DNA of 64,000 nt from Algibacter lectus (GCF_900112395.1 NZ_FOLN01000007.1:143897-207896), one strand, 5' to 3'; counted from the first letter of the stretch, positions 47,511 through 58,200 are shown. The notes: a model not told the origin generated them from the letters alone. Numbers and translations: made by a program.

Positions 47511-50500
47511 TTAAAATTTTAGATTAAGCCCTAATGTAAATGTGCGTGATGGTGGATAAATTCCACGGTCTACACCAATGTCTAAATTCCTGTTGTCAGA
47601 GGAGTAATTTTGTAAACCAATTTGAGGATTCATGCCACTATAATTAGTAATGGTAAACACATTGGTAGATTGCGCATAGATTCTAAGTTTTTTATCCTTC
47701 ATAAAAGATTGATTGAAAGTGTACCCTATTTGCAACATGTTTAATTTAATATAAGAGCCATCTTCAACATAGAAAGAGGAGGGTCTAATGTTATTGTTTG
47801 GGTCGTCTAAAGACAATCTAGGAATAGAAGAACTAGCATTTTCTGGAGTCCATGCATTTAATAAATCTGCATTTTTATTATAAGCTGCTTGGTTGAAAAA
47901 GTGTGTTTTATATTTTGTTAAATTGTACAAATCATTACCAAAACTACCATTAAAGAACATGCCTAAATCTAGGTTTTTATAGTTGAAATTAAGATTCATA
48001 CCTAACAAAACATCGGGATGTGGAGAGCCTATAAATGTTCGGTCCTTGTCGTCCAAAACGCCGTTTTCATCAACATCAATAAATCTAATATCACCAGGTT
48101 GAGCACTTGGTTGTAATCCGTAATCTGCAATCTCTTGGGCACTTTGAAATAAACCGTCAGCTTTATAGCCATAGAAAGATCCAATAGGTTGTCCAACGGC
48201 ACTTCTTGAAACTTCTTGATCAAAATTCACAGAGTGCAGTGATGAACTCGGTATACCTAAAAATGGCACATTGTCTAATTCTGTAAGTTCATTTTTATAG
48301 GTTGTGAAATTAAGGCCCACAGCATAACCAAAATCATTAATTTTATCACTGTAATTAAGGTTCAATTCAAAACCTTTATTTTCCATTTTTCCATCATTAA
48401 TCCATTGACCATCATTGGTGCCTCCATAGGTAAGAGGGATAATATTGTAAATTAAAATATCATCTGTTTTTTTTGTGTAGTATTCTGCAGATAGTTCTAA
48501 TTTGTCATTCCAAAACCCTAAATCGACACCAATAGTTGTTCCTGTTGTGGTTTCCCATTTTAAATCTGGATTGGCTACACGGGTTTGGGTTAGACCGGTA
48601 CTCACTGAATTTTGACCACCTCCAATAGCATAATCTGAATTAGCATTATTGTTCGTATAACTGTCAACGGTAGAGTAAGACGGTAGTTGCTGATTCCCAG
48701 TTTGTCCCCAACTTGCACGTATTAAGAAAGAAGAAAAGGCATCGCCTAGATCGATAAAATCTTCTCTATCTATACGCCAACCTGCAGAAAATGCTGGAAA
48801 TGTACCGTAGTTATTATTTGCTAATCTTGATGTACCATCTCGTCTTACGGTTGCTGTAAAAAGATATTTTTCATCGTAGTTATATCGGGCTTGAGCAAAA
48901 TAAGAACTTAAAGCCCACTCATTAGCATCTCCATAATTTAATTGATTTTCGGTACCATTGCTTAAATATCTAAAATTTAGGTCTTCATATAGAAAATTTT
49001 GTCTGGATGCTCCAAAACCTTCATAATAATACTTTATGGCTTCTTGACCTAAAAGCACATTGATGTTATGTAGTCCTAATTTTTTAGAATAATTTAAGGT
49101 GTTTGTCCAAATTAACTGGTAATTAAAGCTATTACTAGTACTAAGTGAATTTGTGTTGTTCTGTGCTAAAATTTCATCGTAAATAGGAGAGAAATCTCTA
49201 GAGTTATTGCTTTGGTAATCAATGCCTAAAGATGTTTTAGCGTTAAAATCACCAAGTTCAATACTTGCAAATATATTACCAATAGCCTGAATGCTTTTAT
49301 CTGCGTTATCCTTATCGCGGTCTAAATCACCTAGTGGATTTTGTAAATCGTTTATGGGATTACCTGCAAAATTTCCGTTTATATCTTTAACAGGAATTAT
49401 AGATGGAAATTGAAGGGCATTATAAACAATACTTCCTAAGGCCGAGTTTGTTCCTACCGATACACGCTCTTTGTAGGATGTCGTAAAGTTTTCTCCAATA
49501 GTTAAAAAATTGGACACCTTATAGCTTGAGTTTAAACGTACTGAATAACGCTCGTATCCCGTATTTTTAATAACACCTTCTTGATTGTAATAGCCTATCC
49601 CAAAGGATTGTTGTGATTTTGCATCACCTTTAGACATGGTTAAATTGTATGATTGAACAGGTGCGACTTGCATAATTTCCTTAATCCAATTTACATCGGC
49701 ACTAGGAATGGTTTGTTCTGCATTTAAAAAATTAGGTATAGTTGCAGTATTGGGGTCATTACCATAAATATCGCTGCTAGGTGTTTTTCCATCGTTTATT
49801 GATGCTTGCCACAGTAAATCGCCGTATTGTTGTGCGTTTAGAGTTTTTGGAAGGTTAAAGGTGGATTGTAACCCATTATAAATATCTAATGTGGTTTCAA
49901 AACTCCCTTTTGTACTTCCTTTTTTAGTGGTGATTACTACCACTCCATTTGCTGCACGAGATCCATAAATAGAAGATGATGCGGCATCTTTTAAAACTTG
50001 TACGGTTTCAATATCAGTAGGGTTTATGCCGTCTAATCCGTTTGAAACCGGTACACCGTCTACAACTACTAGCGGGTCGTTATTATTAATGGTACTAAAA
50101 CCGCGTACTCTAATAGAAGTTCCTCCTCCTGGACTGTTGTCACTCATAATTTGAATACCAGGAAGGCGACCTTCTAGCATTTCGGCAACATTTGCCACAG
50201 GTTTTGTGTTAATGTCCGCTGGAGAAATAGAAGCGACCGATGCTGTAACGTTTTTACGATTTTCAGCAGTATATCCCACAATAAGAACTTCTCCCAAAAG
50301 AGAGGTGTCTTGCTTTAATTGGATATTAAGTTGTGTTTGGTTTCCAACTAATATTTCCTGAGTTTCATAACCTACATAGGATATCACAATAACGGCATTA
50401 GAGGAATTTAATGAGATAGAGAAATTTCCATCAAAATCTGTAGTCACACCATTAGAGGTGCCTTGCTCTATAATACTTGCTCCTGGTAAAGGCACGTTAT

Positions 50501-50942
50501 TTTCATCAAATACTTTACCAGATAAGGTCTGTTTTTCTATAATGATACTCTGCTCGTTGATCTGTGTTTTAGCTTGTTTTTGTTTTACTAAATACACTAA
50601 ACGGTCTTTAAAATTAAAAGTAACATCGGTGTCTTTAAAAATAAGTTCTAATACAGATGCTATATTTTCGTTTTTTGCATTTAAAGAGATTGTTCTTTTA
50701 AGGTCAACATCTTTTACTTTGTAAATAAAACGAAATTCGGATGTGCTTTCTACTTCGTCTATAAATTCACTTATAGAAACATTTTCAAGGCTTAAGGAAA
50801 CTTTGGTGCGCTGTGCATAAGATTCCTTGGCTTGTAATGTAAATAATGTGAATAAAAAGAATAGGGTGGTTAGTTTCATTTTTAAATCGAATTTCCCCAT
50901 GTGATAGGGGCTTCTATTTGTTTTAGTAAATTTTTTTTTCAT
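47511..50942 (-). CDS. SusC-type TonB-dependent receptor with STN signalling domain
   Basis: Transducer-type outer-membrane receptor of 1143 aa. After an N-terminal extension the signal peptide begins at Met22 and ends at SYAQ. An STN domain (about 45-115, VSLSLENVSISEFIDEVE, then VTFNFKDRLVYLVKQ) is the part that contacts FecR. Next come a carboxypeptidase-like domain (LSGKVFDENNVPLPGASI near 135), a plug with PLVVVDGVPV and VLKDAASSSIYGSRAANGVV, and the beta-barrel ending LGLNLKF. The upstream fecR and ECF sigma genes on the same strand complete the signalling circuit. Confidence 0.96.
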   Translation of the reverse strand: MKKKFTKTNRSPYHMGKFDLKMKLTTLFFLFTLFTLQAKESYAQRTKVSLSLENVSISEFIDEVESTSEFRFIYKVKDVDLKRTISLNAKNENIASVLELIFKDTDVTFNFKDRLVYLVKQKQAKTQINEQSIIIEKQTLSGKVFDENNVPLPGASIIEQGTSNGVTTDFDGNFSISLNSSNAVIVISYVGYETQEILVGNQTQLNIQLKQDTSLLGEVLIVGYTAENRKNVTASVASISPADINTKPVANVAEMLEGRLPGIQIMSDNSPGGGTSIRVRGFSTINNNDPLVVVDGVPVSNGLDGINPTDIETVQVLKDAASSSIYGSRAANGVVVITTKKGSTKGSFETTLDIYNGLQSTFNLPKTLNAQQYGDLLWQASINDGKTPSSDIYGNDPNTATIPNFLNAEQTIPSADVNWIKEIMQVAPVQSYNLTMSKGDAKSQQSFGIGYYNQEGVIKNTGYERYSVRLNSSYKVSNFLTIGENFTTSYKERVSVGTNSALGSIVYNALQFPSIIPVKDINGNFAGNPINDLQNPLGDLDRDKDNADKSIQAIGNIFASIELGDFNAKTSLGIDYQSNNSRDFSPIYDEILAQNNTNSLSTSNSFNYQLIWTNTLNYSKKLGLHNINVLLGQEAIKYYYEGFGASRQNFLYEDLNFRYLSNGTENQLNYGDANEWALSSYFAQARYNYDEKYLFTATVRRDGTSRLANNNYGTFPAFSAGWRIDREDFIDLGDAFSSFLIRASWGQTGNQQLPSYSTVDSYTNNNANSDYAIGGGQNSVSTGLTQTRVANPDLKWETTTGTTIGVDLGFWNDKLELSAEYYTKKTDDILIYNIIPLTYGGTNDGQWINDGKMENKGFELNLNYSDKINDFGYAVGLNFTTYKNELTELDNVPFLGIPSSSLHSVNFDQEVSRSAVGQPIGSFYGYKADGLFQSAQEIADYGLQPSAQPGDIRFIDVDENGVLDDKDRTFIGSPHPDVLLGMNLNFNYKNLDLGMFFNGSFGNDLYNLTKYKTHFFNQAAYNKNADLLNAWTPENASSSIPRLSLDDPNNNIRPSSFYVEDGSYIKLNMLQIGYTFNQSFMKDKKLRIYAQSTNVFTITNYSGMNPQIGLQNYSSDNRNLDIGVDRGIYPPSRTFTLGLNLKF

Positions 50943-50993
50943 ACTTTTATAGTCTTGATGTGGTTATATTTTATTTAATCACTGTTTTATAAT

Positions 50994-51026
50994 CGGGAAA
51001 TGCTCGTAACATTTTCCGGTTTTTTG
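50994..51026 (-). other. Hairpin in the fecR-susC gap (left locus)
   Basis: A 9-bp stem with one G-U pair (50994-51002 with 51010-51018), preceded on the transcribed minus strand by an A-run and not followed by a T-run. The right-hand locus has the same arrangement at the same place, so it is probably a functional mRNA element. Confidence 0.5.
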
Positions 51027-51098
51027 TTTTTATCAGTGACATTTTTCTGTGTGTTTTGTTCTGTTTTTTTAATGCATTGGCCTTAGGGGTATTATATG

Positions 51099-52223
51099 TT
51101 AGTTAATAATTATTTTGTTTCCAGTTATGGAATAGGTTATGTTATAATTTTCTTTTAAGCTTTCTAAAATCACATCAATAGATTCGTTTCCAAAACTGGC
51201 ATTTAATACTGCTTTAGAGAGTTTACTATTGTTGTTTACAATATCTATATCATAATAGCGTTCCAATTTTTTTAAGATATTCTCAAAAGTCATATTTCTA
51301 AAAACCAGTTCACCGTTTATCCAAGAGGTATAAATATTTGTTCGTACCGTTTTAGTTTCAATTTGATTGTTCAATCGATTAAAACTTGCTTTATAGCCTG
51401 GTTTTAAAACGGTTTGAGAATCTTGGTTTTGTCTGTCGTCATATAAGGCAACAGAGCCTTCTACTAAAACAATCTCGGAAATATTATCTTCTGAATATGC
51501 TTGAACATTGAACTCTGTACCTAATACTTTTACATTCAGCTGATCTGCATTTACAATAAAGGGACGGACACTATCTTTGGCAACTTTAAAATAAGCTTCG
51601 CCTGTAATAAAAACTTGTCTGTCCATACCATTCAAAAATTTAACAGGATATTTTATAGATGTTCCAGCGTTTAAGTAAACCGAAGTTCCATCAGATAGCT
51701 CTATTTCAAATCTTTTACCATAGGGAACTTTGAGTGTGTTATAGGCTACATCTTTTATAGATATGCCTTTTTCATATACTAAGCGTTTACCTTTTTGAGT
51801 TCCTATTAGACTTCCTGCTTTGTTTAAAAAGGAGTTTGTTTTTAGGTTTTCATCGATAACTTTTATTGAACCATCCTCTAACTCTAAAGTTATAGCGTTA
51901 GTTGGTATATTTGTTAGTGAATTTTGAATATGATGTAAATACAGATAACTTGTAATCATTAACCCTAGAAAGACAGCAGCAATTGTTTTTATTTGTGTGT
52001 AATATTTCTTTTTTTGTTTTCTAGTTTCATGAAATCTTATTGTGGATTTTATTCTTCTTAATGTCTCCATTCTAGTTTTATCTTCTTCAGAGATATTCCA
52101 AGTGCTTATTAAATCTTTAAATTGTGCTTTTTCACAAAAAGAGAACAGTATGTTTTTTTCTCTTTCAGAGCATTCACCTTTTTGGTGTTTTTTAGCTAAT
52201 TTTAAAAACTCATTTTTAGTCAT
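51099..52223 (-). CDS. FecR-family anti-sigma factor (left locus)
   Basis: Inner-membrane regulator that holds the ECF sigma factor and receives the signal from the SusC STN domain. Residues 1-80 are the cytoplasmic sigma-binding helical part (FLKLAKKHQKGECSEREK). One transmembrane helix lies at about 84-104. The periplasmic FecR domain has VPYGKRFEIELSDGTSVYLNAGTSI (cited around 168-192) and FITGEAYFKVAKD, and the C-terminal DUF4974-type domain (about 300-374) ends NYNITYSITGNKI. Length 374 aa is typical. It sits 110 bases downstream of the sigma gene. Confidence 0.95.
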   Translation of the reverse strand: MTKNEFLKLAKKHQKGECSEREKNILFSFCEKAQFKDLISTWNISEEDKTRMETLRRIKSTIRFHETRKQKKKYYTQIKTIAAVFLGLMITSYLYLHHIQNSLTNIPTNAITLELEDGSIKVIDENLKTNSFLNKAGSLIGTQKGKRLVYEKGISIKDVAYNTLKVPYGKRFEIELSDGTSVYLNAGTSIKYPVKFLNGMDRQVFITGEAYFKVAKDSVRPFIVNADQLNVKVLGTEFNVQAYSEDNISEIVLVEGSVALYDDRQNQDSQTVLKPGYKASFNRLNNQIETKTVRTNIYTSWINGELVFRNMTFENILKKLERYYDIDIVNNNSKLSKAVLNASFGNESIDVILESLKENYNITYSITGNKIIIN

Positions 52224-52333
52224 AGTACCTTTTTACATTAGCAAGACGCAGAACTATTAAAGTTCTCACATAGAAATAATTGCAAAAAACCTTATTTAAC
52301 CTATAGATAATATTGAGGAAACAAAATGGTAAA

Positions 52334-52906
52334 CTACTGGATAAACGAAAAAATTAGTAAGATACCGGTAGCCTTATCTATTACTGCTCTTAAATGTTTT
52401 AAAGCTAGATAAAGTTGGTTTTCTACAGTTCGTTGAGATATTTTAAAGTAGTTAGCAATTTCTATGTTGGAATAGTCATCGTAACGGCTCATAAAAAATA
52501 TGTCTCTACATCTATTAGGGAGGTCTTTAGCAGCATTTTCGATTAGAATTTTTAAATCTTTACCGTTTATAGCTTCGTCTATTTCAGGAGAAAAAGATAG
52601 ATTATTTAATATTTTTTCATCTAATTCAGTGAATTGAGCTTTTCTAAGCAGAGAGATTGATCTATTCTTAGCAGAAACAAATAAATAATTTTCAAAAGAT
52701 GTGATTTTTAGAGATTCTCTTTTTATCCAAATATTAGTGAATATTTCATGTATGACGTCTTCCGCTAAGCCTTTATCATTAAGGATGTTTAGAGAGTATG
52801 AAAAAAGCCTTTTCCAGTATATATTATATAGCTGATTAAAAGCCATCTCATTTCCTTTTTTGATAAGTATTAATAGTTGAGTATCGTCTTTGTCACTTAA
52901 TCTCAC
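52334..52906 (-). CDS. ECF-type RNA polymerase sigma factor (left locus)
   Basis: A 190-residue group IV sigma factor of the Bacteroidota FecI type. Region 2 (about 22-75) contains AFNQLYNIYWKRLFSYSLNIL and the -10-recognising AEDVIHEIFTNIW. Region 4 (about 125-180) is a helix-turn-helix, YDDYSNIEIANYFKISQRTVENQLYLALK (cited in part). The start appears to be GTG at 52906, since no in-frame ATG precedes region 2. It is the first gene of the leftward sigma-FecR-SusC-SusD-DUF218-GH92 locus and diverges from a second ECF sigma gene. Confidence 0.93.
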   Translation of the reverse strand: MRLSDKDDTQLLILIKKGNEMAFNQLYNIYWKRLFSYSLNILNDKGLAEDVIHEIFTNIWIKRESLKITSFENYLFVSAKNRSISLLRKAQFTELDEKILNNLSFSPEIDEAINGKDLKILIENAAKDLPNRCRDIFFMSRYDDYSNIEIANYFKISQRTVENQLYLALKHLRAVIDKATGILLIFSFIQ

Positions 52907-53221
52907 TTTAGTAGAATTTTTGTGAAAATTAGGAAAAGAGATTTATGGAAATTGAAATTCTTCGTTAAGTAATTATTAATTTTAGTTTATGTTAGTTATT
53001 GGTTAATCTTTTAGAAACAGTAGTTCAAATTGAAAAAAGATCTAACATTTAAATTTTATTTTAACAAAAAAGAGGTTACTAGGTATACTATAAATTTTAA
53101 AAACAGAGTTTTTACATTTTAAATGTGATTTTTAGTTGAGTTTAAATAATAAGTTATATACAACAATTGTTTACCAGGAGTTCTTTAAAAAACAGGAATA
53201 GCTTTACTGTAAGTGTTATTT

Positions 53222-53266
53222 AATTTAGCGTCAAACGAACGTTTGTTTGACGCTAAATTTGAGTTT
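53222..53266. terminator. Perfect inverted repeat, possible terminator or operator
   Basis: 15-bp arms (AATTTAGCGTCAAAC at 53222-53236, complement at 53245-53259) close an 8-base loop, followed on the plus strand by GAGTTTTT. It has the form of an intrinsic terminator, but no gene reads into it from the left on the plus strand. It may be the end of an unannotated small RNA, a relic, or an operator. Confidence 0.5.
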
Positions 53267-53372
53267 TTCATCATAAAATGAATTTATAACTGGTTATTTG
53301 ATAATGAAAAACTAATAAGTTTTTTATAAAGCAGAAAATGTTAGTAATATTAAGTTGTTTGTGTTTCCGGAT

Positions 53373-53546
53373 AGCGATTATGTTTGGCTAGACTAGTAAT
53401 CGCTCCGACTGAGAAAGAAACAATTAAGACGTTGGAGCAAATTTATGTTAAAAACAAACATAAAATTATGACCGAGCGCTGTAGTGAGTAATATTTTAAA
53501 TAAACCAGGAAGCATAGTTTATACTACTATTTAATAATGTACCTGG
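53373..53546 (+). ncRNA. Candidate structured RNA upstream of the right-hand sigma gene
   Basis: Hairpin 1 pairs AGCGATTA (53373-53380) with TAATCGCT (53397-53404). Hairpin 2 pairs GCTCCGAC (53402-53409) with GTTGGAGC (53431-53438, one G-U). Hairpin 3 pairs TTTATGTT (53442-53449) with AACATAAA (53457-53464). Hairpin 4 pairs CCAGG (53505-53509) with CCTGG (53542-53546). Hairpins 1 and 2 share three bases and so compete, as in a switch or attenuator. Parts (GCTCC, ACGTTGGAGC, GAGCG..GTAGTGA) resemble the palindromic repeat at 29.8 kb, so a diverged copy of that repeat is the main alternative. Confidence 0.4.
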
Positions 53547-53615
53547 AAAAGCTTCTTAACAAATTCTTTACTTTTTCGTAATCTAGGTTCTTTTAATTTT
53601 GATTTGATTTGTTAC

Positions 53616-54164
53616 ATGCAAAGACAGTCTAATAATATTAATTTTTTTAAAGAATTAATGTACAAGATTAAAAACTCTGATGAGTCGGCCTTTACTATAC
53701 TCTATAATAGACTATGGGAACGTATGTATGCTCTTGCATTTTCATTATTAAAAAATAAAGACTTATCTAAAGACCTCGTTCAAGAGGTTTTTATTGATTT
53801 TTGGGAGAGGCGATTAAGTATTGAAAGTACTAATATAGAAGCTTATCTAATTAAAGCTATTCGTTTCAGAGTTTACAAGGAGCTAAGAGATAGTAAGCTT
53901 AAAGCAAATGTAGATTTGTTAGATATGATTAAAGCTCCACATACCGGTGGGGTATTAAATGATCTGCAACTGAAAGAGACACAAAAAAGTATCGATAAGG
54001 CAATTGATAATTTACCCAAAAAGCGTCAACAAGTTTTTACTTTAAGTCGTTACAGCGAACTTAATAATTACGAGATATCTCAAAAGTTGGGTATTTCAAA
54101 GCGAACTGTTGAAACTCAAATTTCTTTGGCAATTAGAAGCATTAAAAGTGAAATAGGCTTTTAG
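53616..54164 (+). CDS. ECF-type RNA polymerase sigma factor (right locus)
   Basis: A 182-residue FecI-like sigma factor. Region 2 contains AFTILYNRLWERMYALAFSLL and LSKDLVQEVFIDFWERR; region 4 contains the helix-turn-helix YSELNNYEISQKLGISKRTVETQIS (cited as two overlapping motifs). The ATG at 53616 is preferred to a TTG four codons upstream. It diverges from the sigma gene of the left locus, to which it is clearly but distantly related. First gene of the rightward locus. Confidence 0.93.
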   Translation: MQRQSNNINFFKELMYKIKNSDESAFTILYNRLWERMYALAFSLLKNKDLSKDLVQEVFIDFWERRLSIESTNIEAYLIKAIRFRVYKELRDSKLKANVDLLDMIKAPHTGGVLNDLQLKETQKSIDKAIDNLPKKRQQVFTLSRYSELNNYEISQKLGISKRTVETQISLAIRSIKSEIGF

Positions 54165-54286
54165 GGAGCTTGTTTTGATTGCTGTTTTATTCCTTTAAAT
54201 AACTTCAATATTAACTTAACGTAAAGATTCATTTTCTTTTTACGTGCGCACTACCTATTGTGGTATATACCTATAGATACTTTATT

Positions 54287-55201
54287 ATGACTAAAGAAGA
54301 ATTTGAAATCCTTTTGGATAAATTTTTAAATAAAACAATTACTGAGGAAGAGGAGGCTTTATTAATAGCTTATGAAGAAGAGGCTATTAAAGAATCTAAA
54401 AGTGATATTTTTTTAAGTGAGTTAGAAAAAAAACATGTAAAAAAAAGCATGTATCGTGCTATTAAGAAAGAAGTTAAACCAAAACGTATTTTTAAAATTG
54501 GGGTGGCTGCTTCTATTGTCCTGCTTATTGGGCTAGGTAGTTTTTTGTTCTTAAAACAACAAAATAACTCAGGAATTTTAAGTGTATCTAATAGGTCAGA
54601 TCAATTTAAAAAAGTGACTTTGATAGATGGTAGCATAGTTATTCTTAATAAAAATAGTGAGTTAAAATATAATAATGATTTTAATGGAACTAGGCATTTG
54701 GATTTAATTGGAGAAGGTTTTTTTGAAATAAAAAGGAATGAGAAAAAGCCTTTTATCGTTAAAACTCAAGATTTGAATACAAAAGTATTAGGTACTAGTT
54801 TTAATATTTCAGAGAATGATTCTGTTATTAAGGTCACCGTCGCAACTGGCTTAGTAGAAGTTTTTGATGCGAATCATTCCGTTAGGCTAAAACCGAACGA
54901 ACAAACTAAATATAGGACAGTCACAAAGTCTTTCTTAACTAAAAAAATACCGCATGAGTTCTTTATCTCATGGTTTAATGAGACTACTTATTTAGACAAG
55001 GTTACTATGAAGGAATTAACAGATTTTATAAGGGAAAATTATAATACTCAAATTACATTTTTAAATAAGAACTCAGAAAATGTACAAATTTCTGTAACAA
55101 TAAAGAGAAATGAAAGCTTAGAAAGCTTGCTGGAAAAAATTAATTACATAAGCGAATTAAAACTAACCTTAAAAGAAAACAATATGATAGAAATAAAATA
55201 G
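54287..55201 (+). CDS. FecR-family anti-sigma factor (right locus)
   Basis: A 304-residue inner-membrane regulator, starting best at ATG 54287 (MTKEEFEILLDKFLNK) and not at the GTG nine codons earlier. The cytoplasmic part is about 1-65, the single transmembrane helix about 70-88 (VAASIVLLIGLGSFLFL), and the FecR domain includes VTLIDGSIVILNKNSELKY and LIGEGFFEIKRNEKKPF. The C-terminal DUF4974-like domain runs from about 235. It links the sigma factor 122 bases upstream to the STN domain of the SusC 83 bases downstream. Confidence 0.94.
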   Translation: MTKEEFEILLDKFLNKTITEEEEALLIAYEEEAIKESKSDIFLSELEKKHVKKSMYRAIKKEVKPKRIFKIGVAASIVLLIGLGSFLFLKQQNNSGILSVSNRSDQFKKVTLIDGSIVILNKNSELKYNNDFNGTRHLDLIGEGFFEIKRNEKKPFIVKTQDLNTKVLGTSFNISENDSVIKVTVATGLVEVFDANHSVRLKPNEQTKYRTVTKSFLTKKIPHEFFISWFNETTYLDKVTMKELTDFIRENYNTQITFLNKNSENVQISVTIKRNESLESLLEKINYISELKLTLKENNMIEIK

Positions 55202-55217
55202 AATTAAGCAAAAAAAA

Positions 55218-55245
55218 GGAAGAGTCTGCGGTCACAGACTCTTCC
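55218..55245 (+). other. Hairpin in the fecR-susC gap (right locus)
   Basis: A perfect 11-bp stem (GGAAGAGTCTG 55218-55228 with CAGACTCTTCC 55235-55245) with a six-base loop, immediately preceded by an A-run and not followed by Ts. It lies 39 bases before the susC ATG, mirroring the element in the left locus. Confidence 0.6.
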
Positions 55246-55284
55246 GGTAAAAGCGTCGAAATATATAACAAAACAACACTTAAA

Positions 55285-58200
55285 ATGAAATTTAAAAATT
55301 ACTTGTCTAAGTTAATTATACTATTTATTATAATAAGTTTAATTCCTATTACTAGTTATGGGAATAACTCTAAAAATATATTAGAATTAAAAATAAGCAT
55401 TAAGCTAGAAAATGCTAAACTAACAACTATTTTTTCAAAATTAAAAAAAGAAAACGATATTAATTTTTCTTTTGGAGAACGGGTTATAGAAGATAACTCT
55501 AAATATACTATTAATTACAATGATATTGAGCTGGTTAATATTTTAAATGATTTGGGGCTAAAAGGAGGCTTTAAGTATCAAATTATAGAAAATAATATTT
55601 TAATAAAAAAAAATGAATTTCAGGAGCGTGTAAGAGGTAAAATTAGTGATGTTAATGGAGTGCCTCTTCCGGGAGCTTCGATTGTAGAGAAAGGAACAAG
55701 CCACGGGACTACTTCTAATTTTGAAGGTGAATTCTCTATAGTAGTTTCAGAACCAAGATCTCTTTTTATTGTTAGTTTCATCGGTTACAAAACAAAAGAA
55801 GTTACTTTAAATAGAGCAGAAAATAACGAAGTTGTTTTGCTTGAAGATGTTAATGAACTAGATCATGTTTTAATCGTGGGTTATGGAAAACAAAAAAGAA
55901 GAGATATTACAGGAGCAATCTCTTCAGTCTCAGATACAGATATTTCTGAAGTACCATCAACAAATGCTATACAAGCCTTAAAAGGGAAAGTCGCGGGAGT
56001 AGATATTTATAATGGAGGGAATGAGCCAGGCTCAGACGTAACTATTAGAATTCGTGGTCAACGATCTATTGGAGCAGATAATTCTCCTTTAGTTGTTCTA
56101 GACGGTATTCCGATTATAGGGGGACTTAATGAAATAAATCCAAATGATATTTCATCAATAGAGGTTTTAAAAGATGCTTCCGCTACAGCTATTTATGGAT
56201 CAAGAGCTTCGAACGGAGTTATTTTAGTAACTACTAAACGAGGTGTTACAGGTAAAACATCAGTAAATTTTTCTTCATACTACGGACAAACATCAGTGAT
56301 TAATCATCTCGATTTAATGAACGGTGAAGAGTTTGCTAGTTTGAGAAGAGAGGCTGAGAGAACAGTTAGCGGTAATGGAACTTATCCTGATGATAGTACT
56401 ATTTTTGATAATATAGCATTAGAGTCTCTTAAAGAAGGTAGGGAAACTGATTGGCAAAAGTTAATATACGGAAATGGTAGTAAAGAAAATCATCAATTAG
56501 GTATAATGGGAGGAAGTGAAAGTACCCAGTTTAGCACTTCTCTAAATTATTTTAAAGAACAAGGAATTGTAGAGAACTCGAAATTTGAACGAGCGTCTAT
56601 TAGAGTAAATCTTGATCATCAAATTAGTGATAAAATTAAGTTTGGGGTATCTTCTTTTATAAGTAGAACAAAACAAAATATAACTCAAAACGATTTATTT
56701 GATAATGTTTTGAGGCTAAATCCTTTAGGATGGGCGTATGGAGAAGATAATGAGGTTTTGTTTAGACCCACAAATGATGAAAGTCAACGCGTAAATCCCT
56801 TATCAGATATAGATAATTCTCTTAGTGATAATTTTAAAACTAGAGTTTTTGCTAGTTTGTTTGCCGAATATAAATTACTGGATAATTTAAGTTATAGGTT
56901 AAATATAGGTCCTGATCTTCAATTTAATAAAACCGGGTACTTTTATGGCAGCAATACAACCAATAATCAAGGAGGAGCTTCTACTGCAGGTACTAGTAAT
57001 GCCGATGTTACATCATTAGTAATTGAGAATATTTTAAATTACAATCCCGATTTAGGTGATAAGCATTCAATATCAACAACGTTAGTTCAGAGTTATCAGA
57101 ACCAGATACAGAAAACTAATTATACTAATGTTAAAAACTTACCATATGATTCTCAAACTTATAATAATTTAGGGTCAGCAGGAGAGGTGACAAGTATTGG
57201 AAGTAATCATCAAAAATGGAGGTTGCTATCTTATACAGCAAGATTTAACTATCAATTTGATCAACGTTATTTATTCACGTTAACAGGCCGTGCCGATGGA
57301 TCTTCTAGGTTTTCAGAAGGTAACAAATGGGGCTTTTTTCCTTCTGCAGCTATAGGCTGGAGGTTATCTAAAGAAGACTTTTTTAATGTGCCAAACGAAA
57401 TTATATCTGATTTAAAGTTTAGAGTGAGTTATGGCGAAACAGGGAATACGGCGATAGAACCATATCAAACCTTTAGCACTTTAAATAAGAGCTATTATGC
57501 TTTTGGAAATAATGCTGCTCCAGGGTTTAGCCCCGGTTCAATTTCTAATCCTGAATTGAAATGGGAAACAACAAAACAAACTAACTTTGGTTTAGATTTT
57601 GAAGTTTGGAACCGGAATTTAACTGGTAGTTTGAATTATTATAAAGCTGATACACAAGATTTATTGCTGCCTAGAAGTTTGCCTACGAGTTCTGGTTTTA
57701 CAACAGTTTTAGAAAATATAGGTTCTACTAGAAATACAGGGGTAGAGGTTAATTTATCTTTAAATAATATTTTATCATCAAAAGATTTTAGATGGGAAGC
57801 AGATTTTACTTTTTCAACTAATAAAAATAAAATTACTCAAATTTATGGTGATGGTAAGGATGATATTGGTAATCTATGGTTTATAGGTCAACCTATAAAT
57901 GTTTTCTATGATTATCGAAAAGTTGGTATTTGGCAACTAGATGAGGCAGATGAAGCGGCATCTTTTGGATTTGAACCGGGACAAATAAAAGTTGAAGATA
58001 TAAATGGAGATAAAGCTATAGATGCGAATGATAGAGTTGTTTTAGGTTCTCCTACTCCAAAATGGATAGCAGGAATGACTCAGCGGTTTTCTTACAAAGG
58101 TTTTTTACTTTCAGTAGTAATGCAAACAAGACAAAACAATTTAATAAGTTCGGAGTTTTATGGTAATAATAACAGATTAGCAGGACGTTATAATAACCTT

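Larger units (their letters stand above)
52907..53615. other. 709-bp non-coding spacer between two divergent ECF sigma genes
   Basis: No convincing ORF is present on either strand. The left 300 bases are very AT-rich and featureless. The right half holds a perfect 15-bp inverted repeat (53222-53259), a cluster of consecutive hairpins (53373-53464), and a weaker one (53505-53546), described separately. Both divergent promoters must lie here, but no exact TTTG / TAnnTTTG pair could be assigned with confidence. Confidence 0.7.

Noticed and set aside
53360..53560. Group II intron or retron RNA
   Set aside because: No reverse transcriptase gene is near and no domain V-like or msr/msd-like fold could be drawn; the hairpins are kept only as an unexplained structured region.
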